Shown one piece after another: positions 34,998-46,477 of a DNA stretch of 64,000 nt. Source of the DNA: Symbiodinium kawagutii (lineage: Eukaryota > Sar > Dinophyceae > Suessiales > Symbiodiniaceae). The stretch spans positions 20,551 through 84,550 of the forward strand of contig VSDK01026285.1 in assembly GCA_009767595.1 (NCBI GenBank), given 5' to 3'. The notes below the pieces were generated by a model. The model was given only the letters and a program-made list of their open reading frames with translations. It did not search any database and was not told where the DNA came from. The stretch's first letter is position 1. Each line of letters opens with the position of its first letter. The position numbers were made by a program, and so were the translations under genes.

Positions 34998-35536
34998 CTA
35001 TGTATCGATGGTTACTCTGCAGTTGGGCCAAGATTCTTGTGCAGCTCGTCCAGCCAGTGGCTCAAGGCCAGGAACGAGACTAGGTCTAAAGTCTAAAGTG
35101 GACTCTTTGAATTCAACCGCTAATTTTTGGCTAATTTTTGTAGCTTTTGTTTACTGCTTGGTCAACAACCACAGTCCTTTGGTGTCGTTGGTTCTGATTG
35201 CTTGCGATGTCCCAAGTGCAACCGCGTTAAGCAGGTGTTAACCATCATTCTCCATGGTTCACCATCAGCCAGCGCCATTCTGGTTGGCATATCCTTGTTA
35301 GATCCCTATTGTAAAGCTGGTTATTCACCAACTACAAAGCCGATCATTCACCAAGAGTGGTTGCGCACTTCCCAACTTTGATGTCTTAGTTCCGACCTCA
35401 AACTGGGCTTCATGGCCTATCTGAAGACCCAGCAGAGCGATATCAGGTGGGTTCAACAGCGAACTGACGGATTTGCAGACAGAACCTCGTTGGCTCCTTC
35501 CTCTGTCGTGGTCTTGTGTACTTCTGTTTGTTATGC

Positions 35537-35539
35537 TGG

Positions 35540-35609
<70 letters not shown>
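35537..35609. repeat. Microsatellite (GTT)n
   Basis: About 23 GTT units. Open frames on both strands here (poly-Val, Leu, Cys or Thr) are artefacts. 35110-36130 otherwise shows no convincing exon. Confidence 0.98.
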
Positions 35610-36159
35610 GGTCCTCGCCGTCGTCGTGGTGGTGCGGCCCCTTTTTGTTTGTGCGTGGTGCTCACCACTGGTTTGTAAATAGAGACAGATTATTTCCAAG
35701 AGCAGGGATTATTTCCACCAAGTCACTAGATATAAAGGATTGCACAATGGCTTTTCAAAGTACTCATATGATGTCAAATGGTCGATTTTGCAACTGCTGT
35801 AAGTAAGGGTCAGGCTTCACTTTGAAGGCAATAACCTCTGTTTGTTTCTAGAATAAGACTAGTACAACTGGGACATACTCCCAGGGTCAATCGTGCCACA
35901 ACTTGGTGGGATTGCCCATTGACCAACAAGGGGCATTTTATAGTGGTGCCCGTAGTGACCATCCCAACGTTGTGATCATTGGGCTGGCACACCACACATA
36001 GCCCGAGATAGCCGTTTTTCAGGATCGGCAGAAGGCCATTTGAGACCTACAATATTGATTGGAGACTCACAGGTTGCTGGAAGCCTTTCATGATGACGAC
36101 GACAACGACGACCATTACCAATCATGTTTACCTGCATGGGCTTCTCGTGCATGCTTGGG

Positions 36160-36445
36160 CCGCATTTTGCCTCTGTCTCCGGGCTTGCGTTCCTCTCTGT
36201 CTCCCACTTGCTGATGCCTTGAGCTGTCTGCTGCCAGACTTGTCTTCCGTCTGTTTCCCCATTTTGCTCGTCACTGGTGGTGTCCGCCTGTTTCCTGGGT
36301 TCCAATCATTTGTCTCCTGTCATTTGTCTTCGGTTGCTGGTGGTGTCCGGCTTTTTCCTGGGTACCTTGTTTGTCTCCCAATTATGTGTCTCCCAATTCT
36401 TTGTTTCCCAGTGGTTTGTCGGTTGTTGATGGTGTCCGGCTCTTT
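36160..36445. repeat. Degenerate TTGTCTCCCA-type repeat, first locus
   Basis: Built from TTGTCTTC/TGTCTCCCA/GTTTCCC words plus a longer direct repeat of GGTGGTGTCCGGCTNTTTCC at about 36280, 36340 and 36430. Same word family as 58490-59240. Confidence 0.7.
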
Positions 36446-36623
36446 TTCAAGGTGCCGATCATTTGTTCAAAAAGGACCGTAAGTTCGTTCCAATCTTATC
36501 CTGCTGGGTTATGACTTGCGCAATAGCCAACATGATGACTCTTAGTTTTCCAGCGTAGCATTGCAGCAACCTGTTCGGGCATACGTTGGTATAATGAGAG
36601 TATAGCCCCGAAAACGATGAAAG

Positions 36624-36686
36624 GTGGAAGGCATTCCCCAACTTGTTCACCTGGGCTTGGTGGCTTCATGCGAGCTAAGTGCTTAG
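36624..36686 (+). CDS. Candidate exon, unknown protein
   Basis: Acceptor GAAAG|GTG; VEGIPQLVHLGLVASCELSA then TAG. A GT donor (CTAA|GTGCTT) may end it at 36678. Confidence 0.4.
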   Translation: MEGIPQLVHLGLVASCELSA

Positions 36687-36732
36687 CGGGATGGGACAGC
36701 GCCAGCGCAGGCATCCCTCCGTTGCCAGCAAG

Positions 36733-36777
36733 GAAGGGTTGGTGCCTTGGCGAACAGAGTGGGACGAAAATATCAAG
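36733..36777 (+). CDS. Candidate exon, Trp-rich
   Basis: Acceptor CAGCAAG|GAA, GC donor (AAG|GCTTGG). EGLVPWRTEWDENIK. The frame stays open for 180 more bases, so the end is uncertain. Confidence 0.45.
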
Positions 36778-37258
36778 GCTTGGTGTTTTTTGTGCTATCG
36801 GTGGTTAAACTTGGCTTGTGCGTACTCTCGGAAAGCTGCAATTCAAAATTGGTGGCTAAACATTGGCGATGTTTCCATTGCCATTCTGAATGTATTTCTT
36901 TGCTGTTGGCCAGGTCGAGCGCATGGTTATATACTTGTTGTTTTAGATGGGTGACTTCAGGCAAGTACAGCATGTGACCAGCGGGCAACCTCACCACCAA
37001 TTCGCTTATACGACATATTGGGAGAGGCCAGGGGCAAGTATCTCCAAAATATGGGTGAATATGGGGGTGATCCCAACAAGGACCCTGCCATGCTCTTAAG
37101 TTTTGTGGTTTAGGGTGCAGGCCTTTTGGGCCATGTCCACAAGTGTGGTGAAGGATGCGCCGGAAGCTTTGCAGGAATATGTGGTGAGCTTTTGCCCTGT
37201 CAAAGCTCTTGATGAACTTCCAACGCCTTGGCCCAGATGCCAAGAGTTGCCCGGCTAG

Positions 37259-37323
37259 GATTGGCATGGGGCGTGGCACAGCTGGGCCATGTTTTCGGAT
37301 GCCTATGCCAAACATTCTTCCCA
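37259..37323 (+). CDS. Candidate exon resembling part of a FAT domain (TOR-type kinase)
   Basis: Acceptor CCGGCTAG|GAT, GT donor (CCCA|GTTCTT). Frame: DWHGAWHSWAMFSDAYAKHS. The AWHSWA core resembles the conserved KAWHxWA motif in the FAT region of TOR kinases. Only one short motif supports this and no other TOR exon was found, so it is a weak suggestion. Confidence 0.35.
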
Positions 37324-38244
37324 GTTCTTTGGGTCGAGATTTTTTTGTTGCCACTCAAACTGCTCAGAGACCTGCCCTACTGTACCCGCAAGGAATCTGA
37401 AGACACTGGATAAAGTCGATTGAGCAAGAAGTTTGGGATTTGAGACCTGTTTCAGATCAGATTTGACACCTTTTCAACAGCTGGGATCTCCGAATTTTCT
37501 CATCGCCTCAGGTTACAAGAGATCTTGGGTCCAAGGCAGAAAGTCCCCACGAAGGCCCTGGCTGCTGGATGCAGTAAAATCCCTTCCTGAGGAACAAACA
37601 GCTTGCAGTTCAAGCCAAGATGATGACTTTAGATGTGATTTTTTTGACCCGGCCGGTAAACTCATCAAACTGCTGATATCCTCGGTATAACTATGCTTTC
37701 TTTTGTAAAGATATGGCCTTAGCCTATGGATGTCCAGTATACTCATCAGTGGTGGCCACCGAGATTTCCGTCCCAAGCTGCTGATCAGATTCCAAGATTT
37801 CATGTGGATGTGCGGAATCAACGGATGTTTTGATCAATGATGTTTTCTAATATTCTTGGCCCTGGAGTTAGTAGGGATACTGATCAACATACGATGAAAT
37901 ACATATTTTACTGATGTCTAATGTCTGATTACATTTGTTCATCATAGGTGCGAGTCATTAGAGTCATTAGAACAGGATCACACATCGACTTGTCGTGGTT
38001 GCTATAGCCATGATGATCACGAGACAGGTGATGGCCACCCGTGTTGAAGTGTTCACCCATGATGTGGTGATGGATGGGGCTACCCATGAATAGTCGGTAC
38101 CCCAAGCATCAGTGACCATGGCGAATGATCACCATCAATAGTGATCATCCAGAGTTAGCTAGTCATTGGTTGTAAAAGGAAACGGCTTTTCAGCATCATT
38201 CACCATCATTAACCATACATACGTATATACATTATATAACATTA

Positions 38245-38295
38245 CTGTAGATTATATATATATATATATAAATAGATAAATATTATATATATGTT
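38245..38295. repeat. (TA)n microsatellite
   Basis: Two TA runs. 37324-38341 has no convincing exon; it carries a 102-codon minus frame (37513-37821) and ATGATCACC-type simple sequence. Confidence 0.85.
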
Positions 38296-38341
38296 CATAG
38301 ATATATAGCCCTTGCTATTGTGATACACAAATGATCACCAT

Positions 38342-38473
38342 GGCTTTCGCCTCACGTCGCGGGAGAACCTGGCAGCCTGGGACCTGGCGCAGGATGATAT
38401 CGTTTTAGCCGTTTCCCACGCATGGTCCCATCAACTTCATCCAGATCCCTTAGGCGGAGCGAAACGGCAGAGG
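38342..38473 (+). CDS. Exon with 'SHAW..HPDP' motif, N-terminal part of a dinoflagellate domain
   Basis: Frame: GFRLTSRENLAAWDLAQDDI then VLAVSHAWSHQLHPDPLGGA. A [IV]S.SH.W...HPDP signature followed, some 100-200 residues later, by RGW..FE recurs in many uncharacterised dinoflagellate proteins. A matching RGW.YFE exon is at 44040. The acceptor is unclear; the frame has no clean AG|G at its start. Confidence 0.5.
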
Positions 38474-38682
38474 GACATGTCAAGTACTCCGAATTGCCTT
38501 GTCTTGCCCCTTTTTACTGGGATTTTGTTGCCATTTTTTTCGGTTCTTTCAGAAGTCTCCCTTTACTATCTTTTACTTCTCTTTCTCTTTTTTCTTTTAA
38601 ATTCTCTTTATTTTTTTTTACTTCTCTCCTGTTTCTTTTTAATCAAAACTCCGCAAAGCTTACTGCTTCCTCTTGATGGAGC

Positions 38683-38757
38683 TCTGGAGCTTGCTGGACG
38701 CATTACAACAGCATCCCCTCATTGTGACCCCCAAATGGCTACGCGCCAGGGATCAAG
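38683..38757 (+). CDS. Weak candidate exon
   Basis: Frame: LWSLLDALQQHPLIVTPKWL then RARDQ, with a GC donor (CAAG|GCAGTC). Another frame continues to 38865 with IKAVSIRKLVDEAVQLGSGV. A long pyrimidine tract (38560-38650) precedes. 38870-40279 has nothing else I can support. Confidence 0.3.
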
Positions 38758-40279
38758 GCAGTCAGTATTAGAAAGTTGGTGGATGAAGCAGTGCAACTTG
38801 GAAGCGGTGTGACCAGTGTCAGCAGGATTTCAGCTTGTATCCGGGAATTTGGCACTGCCTAACTACCTTTTCGGAGCAGCATCCTACGCATACCAACCGG
38901 CCAAACCAAAATTGTTACCACAATTTTTGACATTGCTCAAAATGCCAAGCTGTACAATCCTGAGAAACACTGCTGAAAAAAAGCCGCTTCCATTTGCGTG
39001 CCAGTGTGTTTGGTCAATGAAATCTGCAAATCTGCAAAGATGTCCTCAAGCATGAATCCCAGTCCATGTTGTTCTTGAGACAAAAGAAAGCTGTCAATGA
39101 TTAGCGTTCCATGGTGTTTTGCCGACAAACCTTGATCAGATTCATTCAGTTTTGGTGAGCCACGTGCTGCTTTCCCCATAGGTAACTCGATAGTTGAGGT
39201 GACTTCCTTTGATGGATGACCTATCATGTAACAAGATAGTGCGGCGTTCCATTGGTGAAAAAAGTTGAGGTGACTTTCCGGAACCATTGATGCACGGAGT
39301 TCCATGCGGGAAAAGCATTCCTACCCAAAGTTGATGTAACTTCCGGCGTCGGTAGTAAGCTTCCAAACTGGCAAATGACAAATGGGAGCACTGACAAATT
39401 TCACTATTGTATAATTCACAAGCGCACTTTGGGATTCAACAGAAGTGTTTGAACAGTGGATCCCTGGTAGTAGTAGCCATCGGCCGCGGGGCCCAATCAG
39501 AAGTCTGGCTCTCCAAGGAAAGACTACCAAATTTCGGGTGATGCACTGCTTTTCTTCGATTTCATGAGTATGAGTGGCTTGGCATTGACCTTTGCTAGTC
39601 AAACATAGCATGTGTTGCAATAGCATGGTGCATTGAAGCTTGAAATCGAAGTGCAACAAACTGTGTTGCAACTACGGCTGGGTCAAGTGGCAGTTGACAA
39701 TGCTGCTTGACAGTTGTGAGAGGTTGACCTGGCAAAACTCCTTTGGTTAGATACCGTCAGGAAAGTGCTTGCGTGCGAAGGTTACCCCCAAAGAGCCAGT
39801 GTCGTTGGCATCCCCACTTCTATCACTGCCTTTGACATGATTCACGATGCAAAAAGATGACTGCGGAGTGTGTGACTTTCTTTTTTGAGGTGAATTGCAA
39901 TGATTTTCTTCCGGATGTATTGGAAAACCCTTGCCGCATCATGTCGCCAGCAAGGTCAAAACCCTTTCTTACCAGGACAAGCCGAGCGCACAGCTGAGCA
40001 GCAGAAGGATTTTTTGAAAGGTATCGAGGCGAGGTTGTCTTGGGTACATGTTGCTAAAAACCAATAATAGCCCTTTGTTCCAGCAAATGGTGTCGAGAAA
40101 AACTAGTCCCCTGGCAATTCTACTTCGCAGATGAGCACTCAAGCAGAGTTGTTGGTTGGTTCGCTTTGAATGTGATTGTGCTGCTTCCCTATACCACCTG
40201 CAATGGGCCAAGCTCTGAATTAAACTCGGCATGTTATGACAAGACATGCAGCTGGGCATCTGCGAAGCTGGGCTGCCAG

Positions 40280-40363
40280 GCCCTGCCGGAGATCTTTTTT
40301 ACCTCGGATGCTGTGCTGCATGTGGATGGCCATTGGCCCGATTTGGAGTGCGAACTTGAGGAG
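40280..40363 (+). CDS. Candidate exon, acidic
   Basis: Acceptor CTGCCAG|GCC, donor GTGCCA, 28 codons: ALPEIFFTSDAVLHVDGHWP then DLECELEE. Clean exon; no family. 40364-41816 is AT-rich, with (CA)n at 41408-41430. Confidence 0.5.
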
Positions 40364-41816
40364 GTGCCACAGTCCCGAGGGAGGTGATGGTGAAGCTGCA
40401 GCTGTGATGGGTAGTTCCGCCGTTCGTTTGATGAAGTCAAGAACTTATAATTTGATATGATAGTATGATATAGTATAAGATTCAATGGAATTCAGGGGAT
40501 AAGCAAAACATAACAAAACTGTAGCCATGATTTCAATAGATCGTAATGCTTAATTGGTTCTGATTACAATCACGCTTGTAACTGGGTGAACGCGAATGAC
40601 TGTGTGAAATAACCCGGATCATATTTCCATGGTTGCGAACACGGACCCCAACTGTTCACGAGTGAAGAGTGTTTCCCGTAGAAAAGAAGGAAGAATTGTT
40701 TCAATTCGGGAAGAATTGGGGTTTCACAAATTCAGGAACTAAGTGGGGACATCCTTACAGCAATCGGTGACTAACGCAGTCGAGCCAAGGACTCCAAACT
40801 TGGAGCGTCGCGCATTTTCCCATTTGGTTTTAGCTTGGCTTTTGTAGCGTTAGTGATTGTGGTTGTATGCATATGGTTGCTATTCTTGTGATGGGGATAC
40901 TCATAACAGTCTTATGATCGGCCATTGTTGGAAACCCCTGATTCAGCACAAGCAACGGATTAAGTAAATCTCAACACGATCTATCATCAAGCATACATTA
41001 CAGTAATCATTGCTCTTTGGTAAACAAGCTGGAAGATCAGTGGAAAATCAACAATTTGCAGCTGGTTTCCCTACTGAAAATGCTGATGACTTTCTAGAAG
41101 ATCCTTTCCCAGAGGGCGCTCCTGAGGCATTTGTTGATCCCCCCAAACGGTTGATTGATGGTTGGTTGATGGTCAATTCATAGCTCATCATTATATGATG
41201 GCAGCAAAACTTGGCTATCCCACCAAAAAAGTTGGCCGTGCTATTGTTTTTGAGTAGTATTTAAAGTCTCATTGTTATAAATATAAAGCGACAATTGTTC
41301 TATGATCTCCCAATTGTTTTGTGCCGCTGTCCTCCATCATTTTGCCCTTCTCAGCCATTAATAGATCATACTGGTGCAGCTGACCACAAACATCGACCCG
41401 CTGGCTCAAACACACACACACACACACACATTGCTGATTTTTGATCTCTGCAAAACCAGCCACAACCGACAACTAGTCCTGTGAGCAAACATTGTCAAAC
41501 ATCATTATCCATTTACATTATCGTTGTTTCTTGTCAGCCATCAATACAAACCATCTATCAGTCCGTAGTAGTCTGATTAACAGGCAGATTGGTATCATCA
41601 AGTCCGACTTGAATGATATAAGTATCCATATTAGCATCAATAAACATCAATTTGTCATTATCATTAAGCAAAAACCAGTTTGCATTGGATATTTTCCCTT
41701 AATGATCAACAGTCTGATTCATTCCTGCGATCAATCTGACTGATCAACAGGTACTATGATCATTCAAACAGAATTGGTTGATCATTTTTCATGAAGCAGT
41801 GACCATGATCATTCAG

Positions 41817-41876
41817 ATTGTTGCTGGCCTCCAGGAAGAGCTTCCGCCTGCAGAGCTCGAAAAATACCACCTGAAG
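41817..41876 (+). CDS. Candidate exon, acidic helix
   Basis: Acceptor ATTCAG|ATT, GA donor (AAG|GAGCCA). 20 codons: IVAGLQEELPPAELEKYHLK. A minus-strand frame of 128 codons overlaps and is rejected on look. Confidence 0.5.
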
Positions 41877-41919
41877 GAGCCAACTGGGACCTGAGTTCTG
41901 GGGCCATGCCTAGCCTCAG

Positions 41920-42022
41920 GACGCTTGGTGGGAGTCTGAAGTCCAAAGTTGCCAGACTACAGCGAATGCTAGAGAATCGAATTGTTTGTGTTGCTGAATT
42001 GGCAACTTTGGAAAAGGAGTGA
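41920..42022 (+). CDS. Candidate terminal exon, leucine-rich helix
   Basis: Acceptor GCCTCAG|G, then TLGGSLKSKVARLQRMLENR and IVCVAELATLEKE before TGA. Heptad-like Leu spacing. It lies 43 bases after the 41817 exon, too close for a usual intron, so the two may be alternatives. Confidence 0.5.
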
Positions 42023-42352
42023 AGCATATAAAGACAAACCTTCGACCATGTGAGCAGTCTTCGACTGCCAAGTCGGAGCGAACATGATTCAGCTTTCCAG
42101 TCCGATTTGGGGTGTGTCAATGCTTGGGTGTCGCACCAAAAACGACGGTTTCCCAATGTGCATCGCCCAAAGTGATGTTTTTCTTTTTTCCCCACTGTGT
42201 ACTAATGGTAGGTCCGTATTTAATAAAGTATCCAAACTACCCCCAGTTGACCTTAAATAGAATGTGATCGCAACTATGGGACTCTACGGTGAAGAAATGG
42301 ATCGATTCGCCCAAGCAACGGTTTTGCTGTGCCAACGTCTTGCGCTGCTCAG

Positions 42353-42397
42353 GAGCTGGGCGATTCTGTGTTGGTCTATGTCGACAAAGAAGCTAAG
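42353..42397 (+). CDS. Candidate exon, unknown protein
   Basis: Acceptor GCTGCTCAG|GAG, GC donor (AAG|GCACCA). 15 codons: ELGDSVLVYVDKEAK, very protein-like. Same exon size as in Arf. 42398-43182 shows nothing else. Confidence 0.55.
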
Positions 42398-43182
42398 GCA
42401 CCAAATGATTTTCAAATGTCACCACAACATTGCAAGATGTTCACATTAGGTTCATTTTATTTCATTTTGATGGTTGTAAATCACTGTCACATTTAGTTCC
42501 TCACATCATTTTTTGCCTTTTTCCGTTCTAGGTTGTTGCACTAGGTAGTGTTCGACATTGACAAACAACTGCGCAGTGCTGACGCTGCTAGATTACAAGA
42601 AGGGTTTCCTAGTAATTAGAAGATGATCATCAAGTATGCGAACGTCACCAGCGTTACAAGGTATAGCGAGGATTTTCACCACTGCTCAAGAAGCAATCAT
42701 GGTTGTGGATGAACATGGATGAACGACTCCCTACTGAGAGAACTGAGGGTCGCCTGAACATTGTACGACATGATTCGATGCCCATCCAACTTCCAGCGGG
42801 GTTCATCTGGCAGAGTCACGATGAATCATGCACGTTTTGAATCAGTGCACCCCAGGCATCCCACTTTCCCGGGGGAAACCAGATGGTGAACAGCCCCAGA
42901 CCTCTTGACAGGACGGAACCAAATCCCTTATGCCCGTTTACAAGATAGATTCACGGAAGGACACAACCAGCAGGACAGGGTACCTTGGGGGTGTGCAAGG
43001 CAGACATCGTGGCTATTCTTTGTGTGTTGCCAGCAAAATTTGATATATGATCGCTAGGCATTCAGGCCAGAAATGTATCTCCTTTGATGCTTTGATACTG
43101 ACTTTCACACGAAAAAGCACAACTTGCCACTCAAAAGAGAGAAGTTGGCCAAAGTTGACCAACGTTGTTCAAGCAAACGCAG

Positions 43183-43401
43183 GAGGTGTTGCAGGAGGTG
43201 TTAGCAACAACAAACGATCACGGTGAAAATGCGTCAGCATTTGCCAGAGGAAAGTTAAGAGCATCGATGACGTCAAGTCCCCGAAGTCGAAGGGCTATTT
43301 TTCGCCCAAGTTTTGTTTTTCTCCTGCGGACGAGGCTCTTGGGCGATTCTCGATGCAGGGACGGTGTCAAAGAAGTGAAGCAAACCGTGGTTTGGTTATA
43401 G
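43183..43401 (+). CDS. Candidate terminal exon, basic
   Basis: Acceptor ACGCAG|GAG; frame EVLQEVLATTNDHGENASAF then ARGKLRASMTSSPRSRRAIF to TAG. The 5' 15 bases are tandemly repeated (GGAGGTGTTGCA). Confidence 0.35.
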   Translation, partial: EVLQEVLATTNDHGENASAFARGKLRASMTSSPRSRRAIFRPSFVFLLRTRLLGDSRCRDGVKEVKQTVVWL

Positions 43402-43809
43402 TTTAATTACCAATGTTTATCACTGGACTTCACCAATGCTTTGCCCACAACCACGAGGAGTTCAGTACACAAATAGCTGGTGATTTTACTATCAAAGCTG
43501 CGGGTTGTATTCTTCTCAATCTCGATCTTTGACTTCGGCAATCTGTGAATTTGTCCAGTTGCTTCCAATCATTTTATGCAATCTAACCCTTCGACCAACT
43601 TTTGAAGGATGGGTGAACGTTTTAAAGAGCAGTCTATTACTTTTTCGTGGGAGTGGACCTGGTTGAGAGGGAAACGCTTGCGCTTGTCCATTGATGGCCG
43701 CACGCAGAAAAATCAGTTTTGGGAAGCCACTGATGTTACTTGCAGGCATTTATGAAAGTTTATGAAGATAAACTTGGAACTGGATTCTTTCTAGTGCTGG
43801 CTTGTCTTG

Positions 43810-43953
43810 GAATTTGCTGTTGTCAAGCACTTCAGCACCCAATTTGTGGCCAACCTACAAGGTGTTGACGTGGCAGTTCCGGGGATGCCAGGATCCGCTC
43901 TTCGTGGTTCGCCCTGCTCCTCTGGGAAAGCGCAACCAAGTCCCCGCCAGTGA
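43810..43953 (+). CDS. Candidate exon, unknown protein
   Basis: Frame: EFAVVKHFSTQFVANLQGVD then VAVPGMPGSALRG to TGA. Acceptor either before 43810 or at TGTCAAG|CAC (43827). A competing frame from AG|GTG at 43862 is also open. Unknown function. Confidence 0.45.
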   Translation, partial: EFAVVKHFSTQFVANLQGVDVAVPGMPGSALRGSPCSSGKAQPSPRQ

Positions 43954-44039
43954 CAGGTGGGTCGTGCCAAACCTGGTGGACGGGGAAATCACCGGGTTTT
44001 TCCAAACGTGGATATGGCCAGTGCCAGTGCTCCATCAAG

Positions 44040-44242
44040 ATCGATATTGCTCATTCCTTGATCAAAAGCATGAAGTCTTTTGGAGCAAAGAAAATACAGC
44101 TTAGTTTAGATCGAAGGATGCATTGCTCGCCGGTCAGCATCACTTGCAGGGGCTGGATCTACTTCGAACGGCTGGTGTCCACCATCCGCGTGGCGTTGAC
44201 GGACGAACAATATGCTGCAAGGCAACCGCCGGGACCGCTGTA
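44040..44242 (+). CDS. Exon(s) with 'RGW.YFE' motif, C-terminal part of a dinoflagellate domain, ends in stop
   Basis: Frame opens after CATCAAG with IDIAHSLIKSMKSFGAKK and ends with RGWIYFERLVSTIRVALTDE then QYAARQPPGPL and TAG. An internal acceptor (CTTGCAG|GGG at 44149) would make only the last part exonic. RGW..FE is the second signature of the domain whose SHAW..HPDP half is at 38342. Same gene is an inference; about 6 kb and several exons lie between. Confidence 0.5.
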
Positions 44243-44696
44243 GCATGCATTGGGTGTCTCAGAAGCCTCATGGCGGTTCGAACTGGTTGATTTGGGAGTT
44301 GTAGTTGCAGTTGTTCCGTGTTCATCAAACCATCTTGGTTTGGTAATATTTGAATATGTTGCCCAGGTTGACATCCCCTTCTCGAACGCCTTGCTGGCCG
44401 GATCAATCTATTGCAATGCCAAGTGCTTAAGATCTATGATGACCCCCTATAGATGATAAGTCACCACCGCGGTTTGGGAACAGCGGGATCTGCGTACCAT
44501 TAATGGGAGACACATGTCAACCGTAAGCAGTTTTGTCGCAGCCACCGAGCTGTTGTGCGAATCACATTTCCGTCAACGATGTCCACATGTTTGTTTAATC
44601 AACATGCCAATGTTACATGTGTTTGGTTCACGAGAACAAAGCAACTTTAGACAGAACATGATGGAACATGATGGAAGCCTCCTTGTTAAAGCCTAG

Positions 44697-44849
44697 CTGG
44701 TCCTTGCAAGTGGAGCCACCAGGACGGTCTACGCAAACGTCCCAGAGTTGAAAGAATCCATCTTGCACCGCGCGCACGTGTTGCGAACAGCGGCCGCAAG
44801 CAGCAATGCGCGGCTTAAGGACTGGCACCAGCAGAATTTCTACAACGGA
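44697..44849 (+). CDS. Candidate exon, unknown protein
   Basis: Acceptor AGCCTAG|CTG, GA donor (GGA|GATGTA), 51 codons: LVLASGATRTVYANVPELKE then SILHRAHVLRTAAASSNARL. Good composition. Could begin the ankyrin gene that follows. Confidence 0.55.
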
Positions 44850-44883
44850 GATGTACACTGCCCAATCTCCAACCAACATGGTG

Positions 44884-44975
44884 GTTTCTTGAAACAAGGG
44901 TACCCCCAAATCATCCAATATGAACCATTTTTCGCAATAAACAATCCGTTTTTGGGGTACGCCATTCTTAGAAAG
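44884..44975 (-). mobile_element. Inverted-repeat element (family 1), opposite orientation
   Basis: Ends GTTTCTTGAAACAAGGGTAC and GGGGTACGCCATTCTTAGAA; core contains AATAAAC, the reverse of the family's GTTTATT. It starts 34 bases after the exon at 44697. Confidence 0.75.
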
Positions 44976-45593
44976 CATGATATAGTTGGATATTGATATC
45001 TCAGCTGGTGTGAAACTTGAGTAGTACAGCCTCGTTGTCTGCGATGAATTTTTTCGCTGCACTCTGGCAGCGGGGCTTGGGCCGATCTGACACTGCCTTG
45101 AGATCCAAGTTCAGAATTTTCAGAAGGTTTGAAAATTGGTTTCTGTTGAGTCTCCAAGTCTCGCACTTTTTGTTGGTCGCTGGATCGAAGCTACGCAGGA
45201 ACAATTCCAAGCCTACATCGAAGAAATCCGGACCAAGGCTTTTCAGGCAGTTTGCCGTGGGGCCCTTGTGAAGCTATGCTGCTACGCTGGCTTCCATGAA
45301 GTATCATAAAACTTGCCCCCATGAAGACATGGCTTCCAATGTCGGGTCTTATGTGAAGCCTTGCCAGCATAGAACATTTGGATCAACCCCTGGTTGCTTG
45401 GCTGGCAGAGTTCTCAGAGTGCCGTTTTATTGGGTGTCATAACCGCACATGCTGGAAATGCCCAAAAGGACAGATGTGCAAACGATACGAAAACTAAAGC
45501 GACCGAAACAAAATCAAAACATATATCTATCTATCTGTAATCTATCTATATATATATATAATTATATATGTGTGTGTAAAAAAAAACTTCCAG
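44976..45593. other. Spacer or intron; opposing open frames
   Basis: A minus-strand frame (45001-45210, LFLRSFDPATNKKCETWRLN) and an 84-codon + frame overlap; neither has splice support. (TA)n near 45547-45570 follows. Confidence 0.35.
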
Positions 45594-45953
45594 GCCTCTA
45601 AGAGAAGCAGAGTCGTTTGGCACCAACGTTGGCTCATGTCAGCTGGTCTCAGGCCACATCTTTGGATAAAAAGAAGGCCTCCGCCCTGGCGTCTCTTGGC
45701 CAAACAGAATGGTACTGCACCCTCTGATGGTACACCGTTGACACCTCACCGGCTCAGGAAGATCTCAGATACCGATCTTGTCCATGGCTTGCTGAGCCAC
45801 TTGCGATGCCGCATCAGCCTCGCCCTGGCTTTAACAGTGCGAAATCTGACAGTTGAAGAGTGCAGGCGCGCTGGGGGGCATTGGGACATGGAGAATGAGG
45901 AATTAGAGACCGGAGGACCCCCACAAGCACAGTATGCAGGCAGTTTGACTTGA
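45594..45953 (+). CDS. Candidate exon(s), frame ambiguous
   Basis: Acceptor CTTCCAG|GCC. One frame is open to TGA at 45951 and includes DLVHGLLSHLRCRISLALAL and TVEECRRAGGHWDMENEELE. Another reads VSWSQATSLDKKKASALASL near 45640. Probably coding, details unsure. Confidence 0.35.
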   Translation, partial: ASKRSRVVWHQRWLMSAGLRPHLWIKRRPPPWRLLAKQNGTAPSDGTPLTPHRLRKISDTDLVHGLLSHLRCRISLALALTVRNLTVEECRRAGGHWDMENEELETGGPPQAQYAGSLT

Positions 45954-46083
45954 GCTAGTTTATTTTCTAGCTAGAAGGGTCAAAAATTGTAATGTTTCAG
46001 AAATTGCGGTCATGTTGCAAGCTTCAAGAACTAAATGTGCAACACACACAGTGGTCGGTTTGGGAACTCCATCTCTGTGACAG

Positions 46084-46174
46084 GGAGTTGCTTGAAGAGA
46101 ATGCTGACCTCACCATCCAAGATGGCCGGGGCTACACGGTGCTTCACAACGCCACCCGCTGGCGGAATCCACAG
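46084..46174 (+). CDS. Ankyrin-repeat exon
   Basis: Acceptor GTGACAG|G, GC donor (CAG|GCGCTG). Frame: ELLEENADLTIQDGRGYTVL then HNATRWRNPQ. LLEENADLTIQDGRGYTVLH matches the ankyrin consensus (LL..GAD....D..G.T.LH). Ankyrin repeats bind partner proteins. Joins in style and order with the next exon. Confidence 0.75.
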
Positions 46175-46477
46175 GCGCTGGAGCTCACAGTTGGTGCCCA
46201 GCAACAGACAACATCAGGAGTTTTGAGCAAAGGATGAGACCACGAAACACCTGGGGGATGTTCACACACCGCATTTTGGTGATGTGTGTTGTATTGACCC
46301 TCATTTTTTCAGGTCCACCTGCATACACCGAAGGAGTAGACATCATCAAAGAACCGGACCAAAGTCAATGCTGGACCGATTGTGATGAGGGGTTAGGAAC
46401 ATCTTTGGTGAATAGCATCATTCCCTAGATTGACGTTCGTGATCACCAATGGATGTTCGTTCTGGTGCTGCTACCAG

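Noticed and set aside
35325..35806. Poly-Val, poly-Leu, poly-Cys and poly-Thr frames
   Set aside because: (GTT)n microsatellite read in different frames.
41809..42195. 128-codon minus frame
   Set aside because: Covers two better + exons with AG|G acceptors and a stop.
46234..46428. Signal-peptide-like + frame starting near MFTHRILVMCVVLTLIF
   Set aside because: Lies between two ankyrin exons, so in an intron; no acceptor or donor fits.
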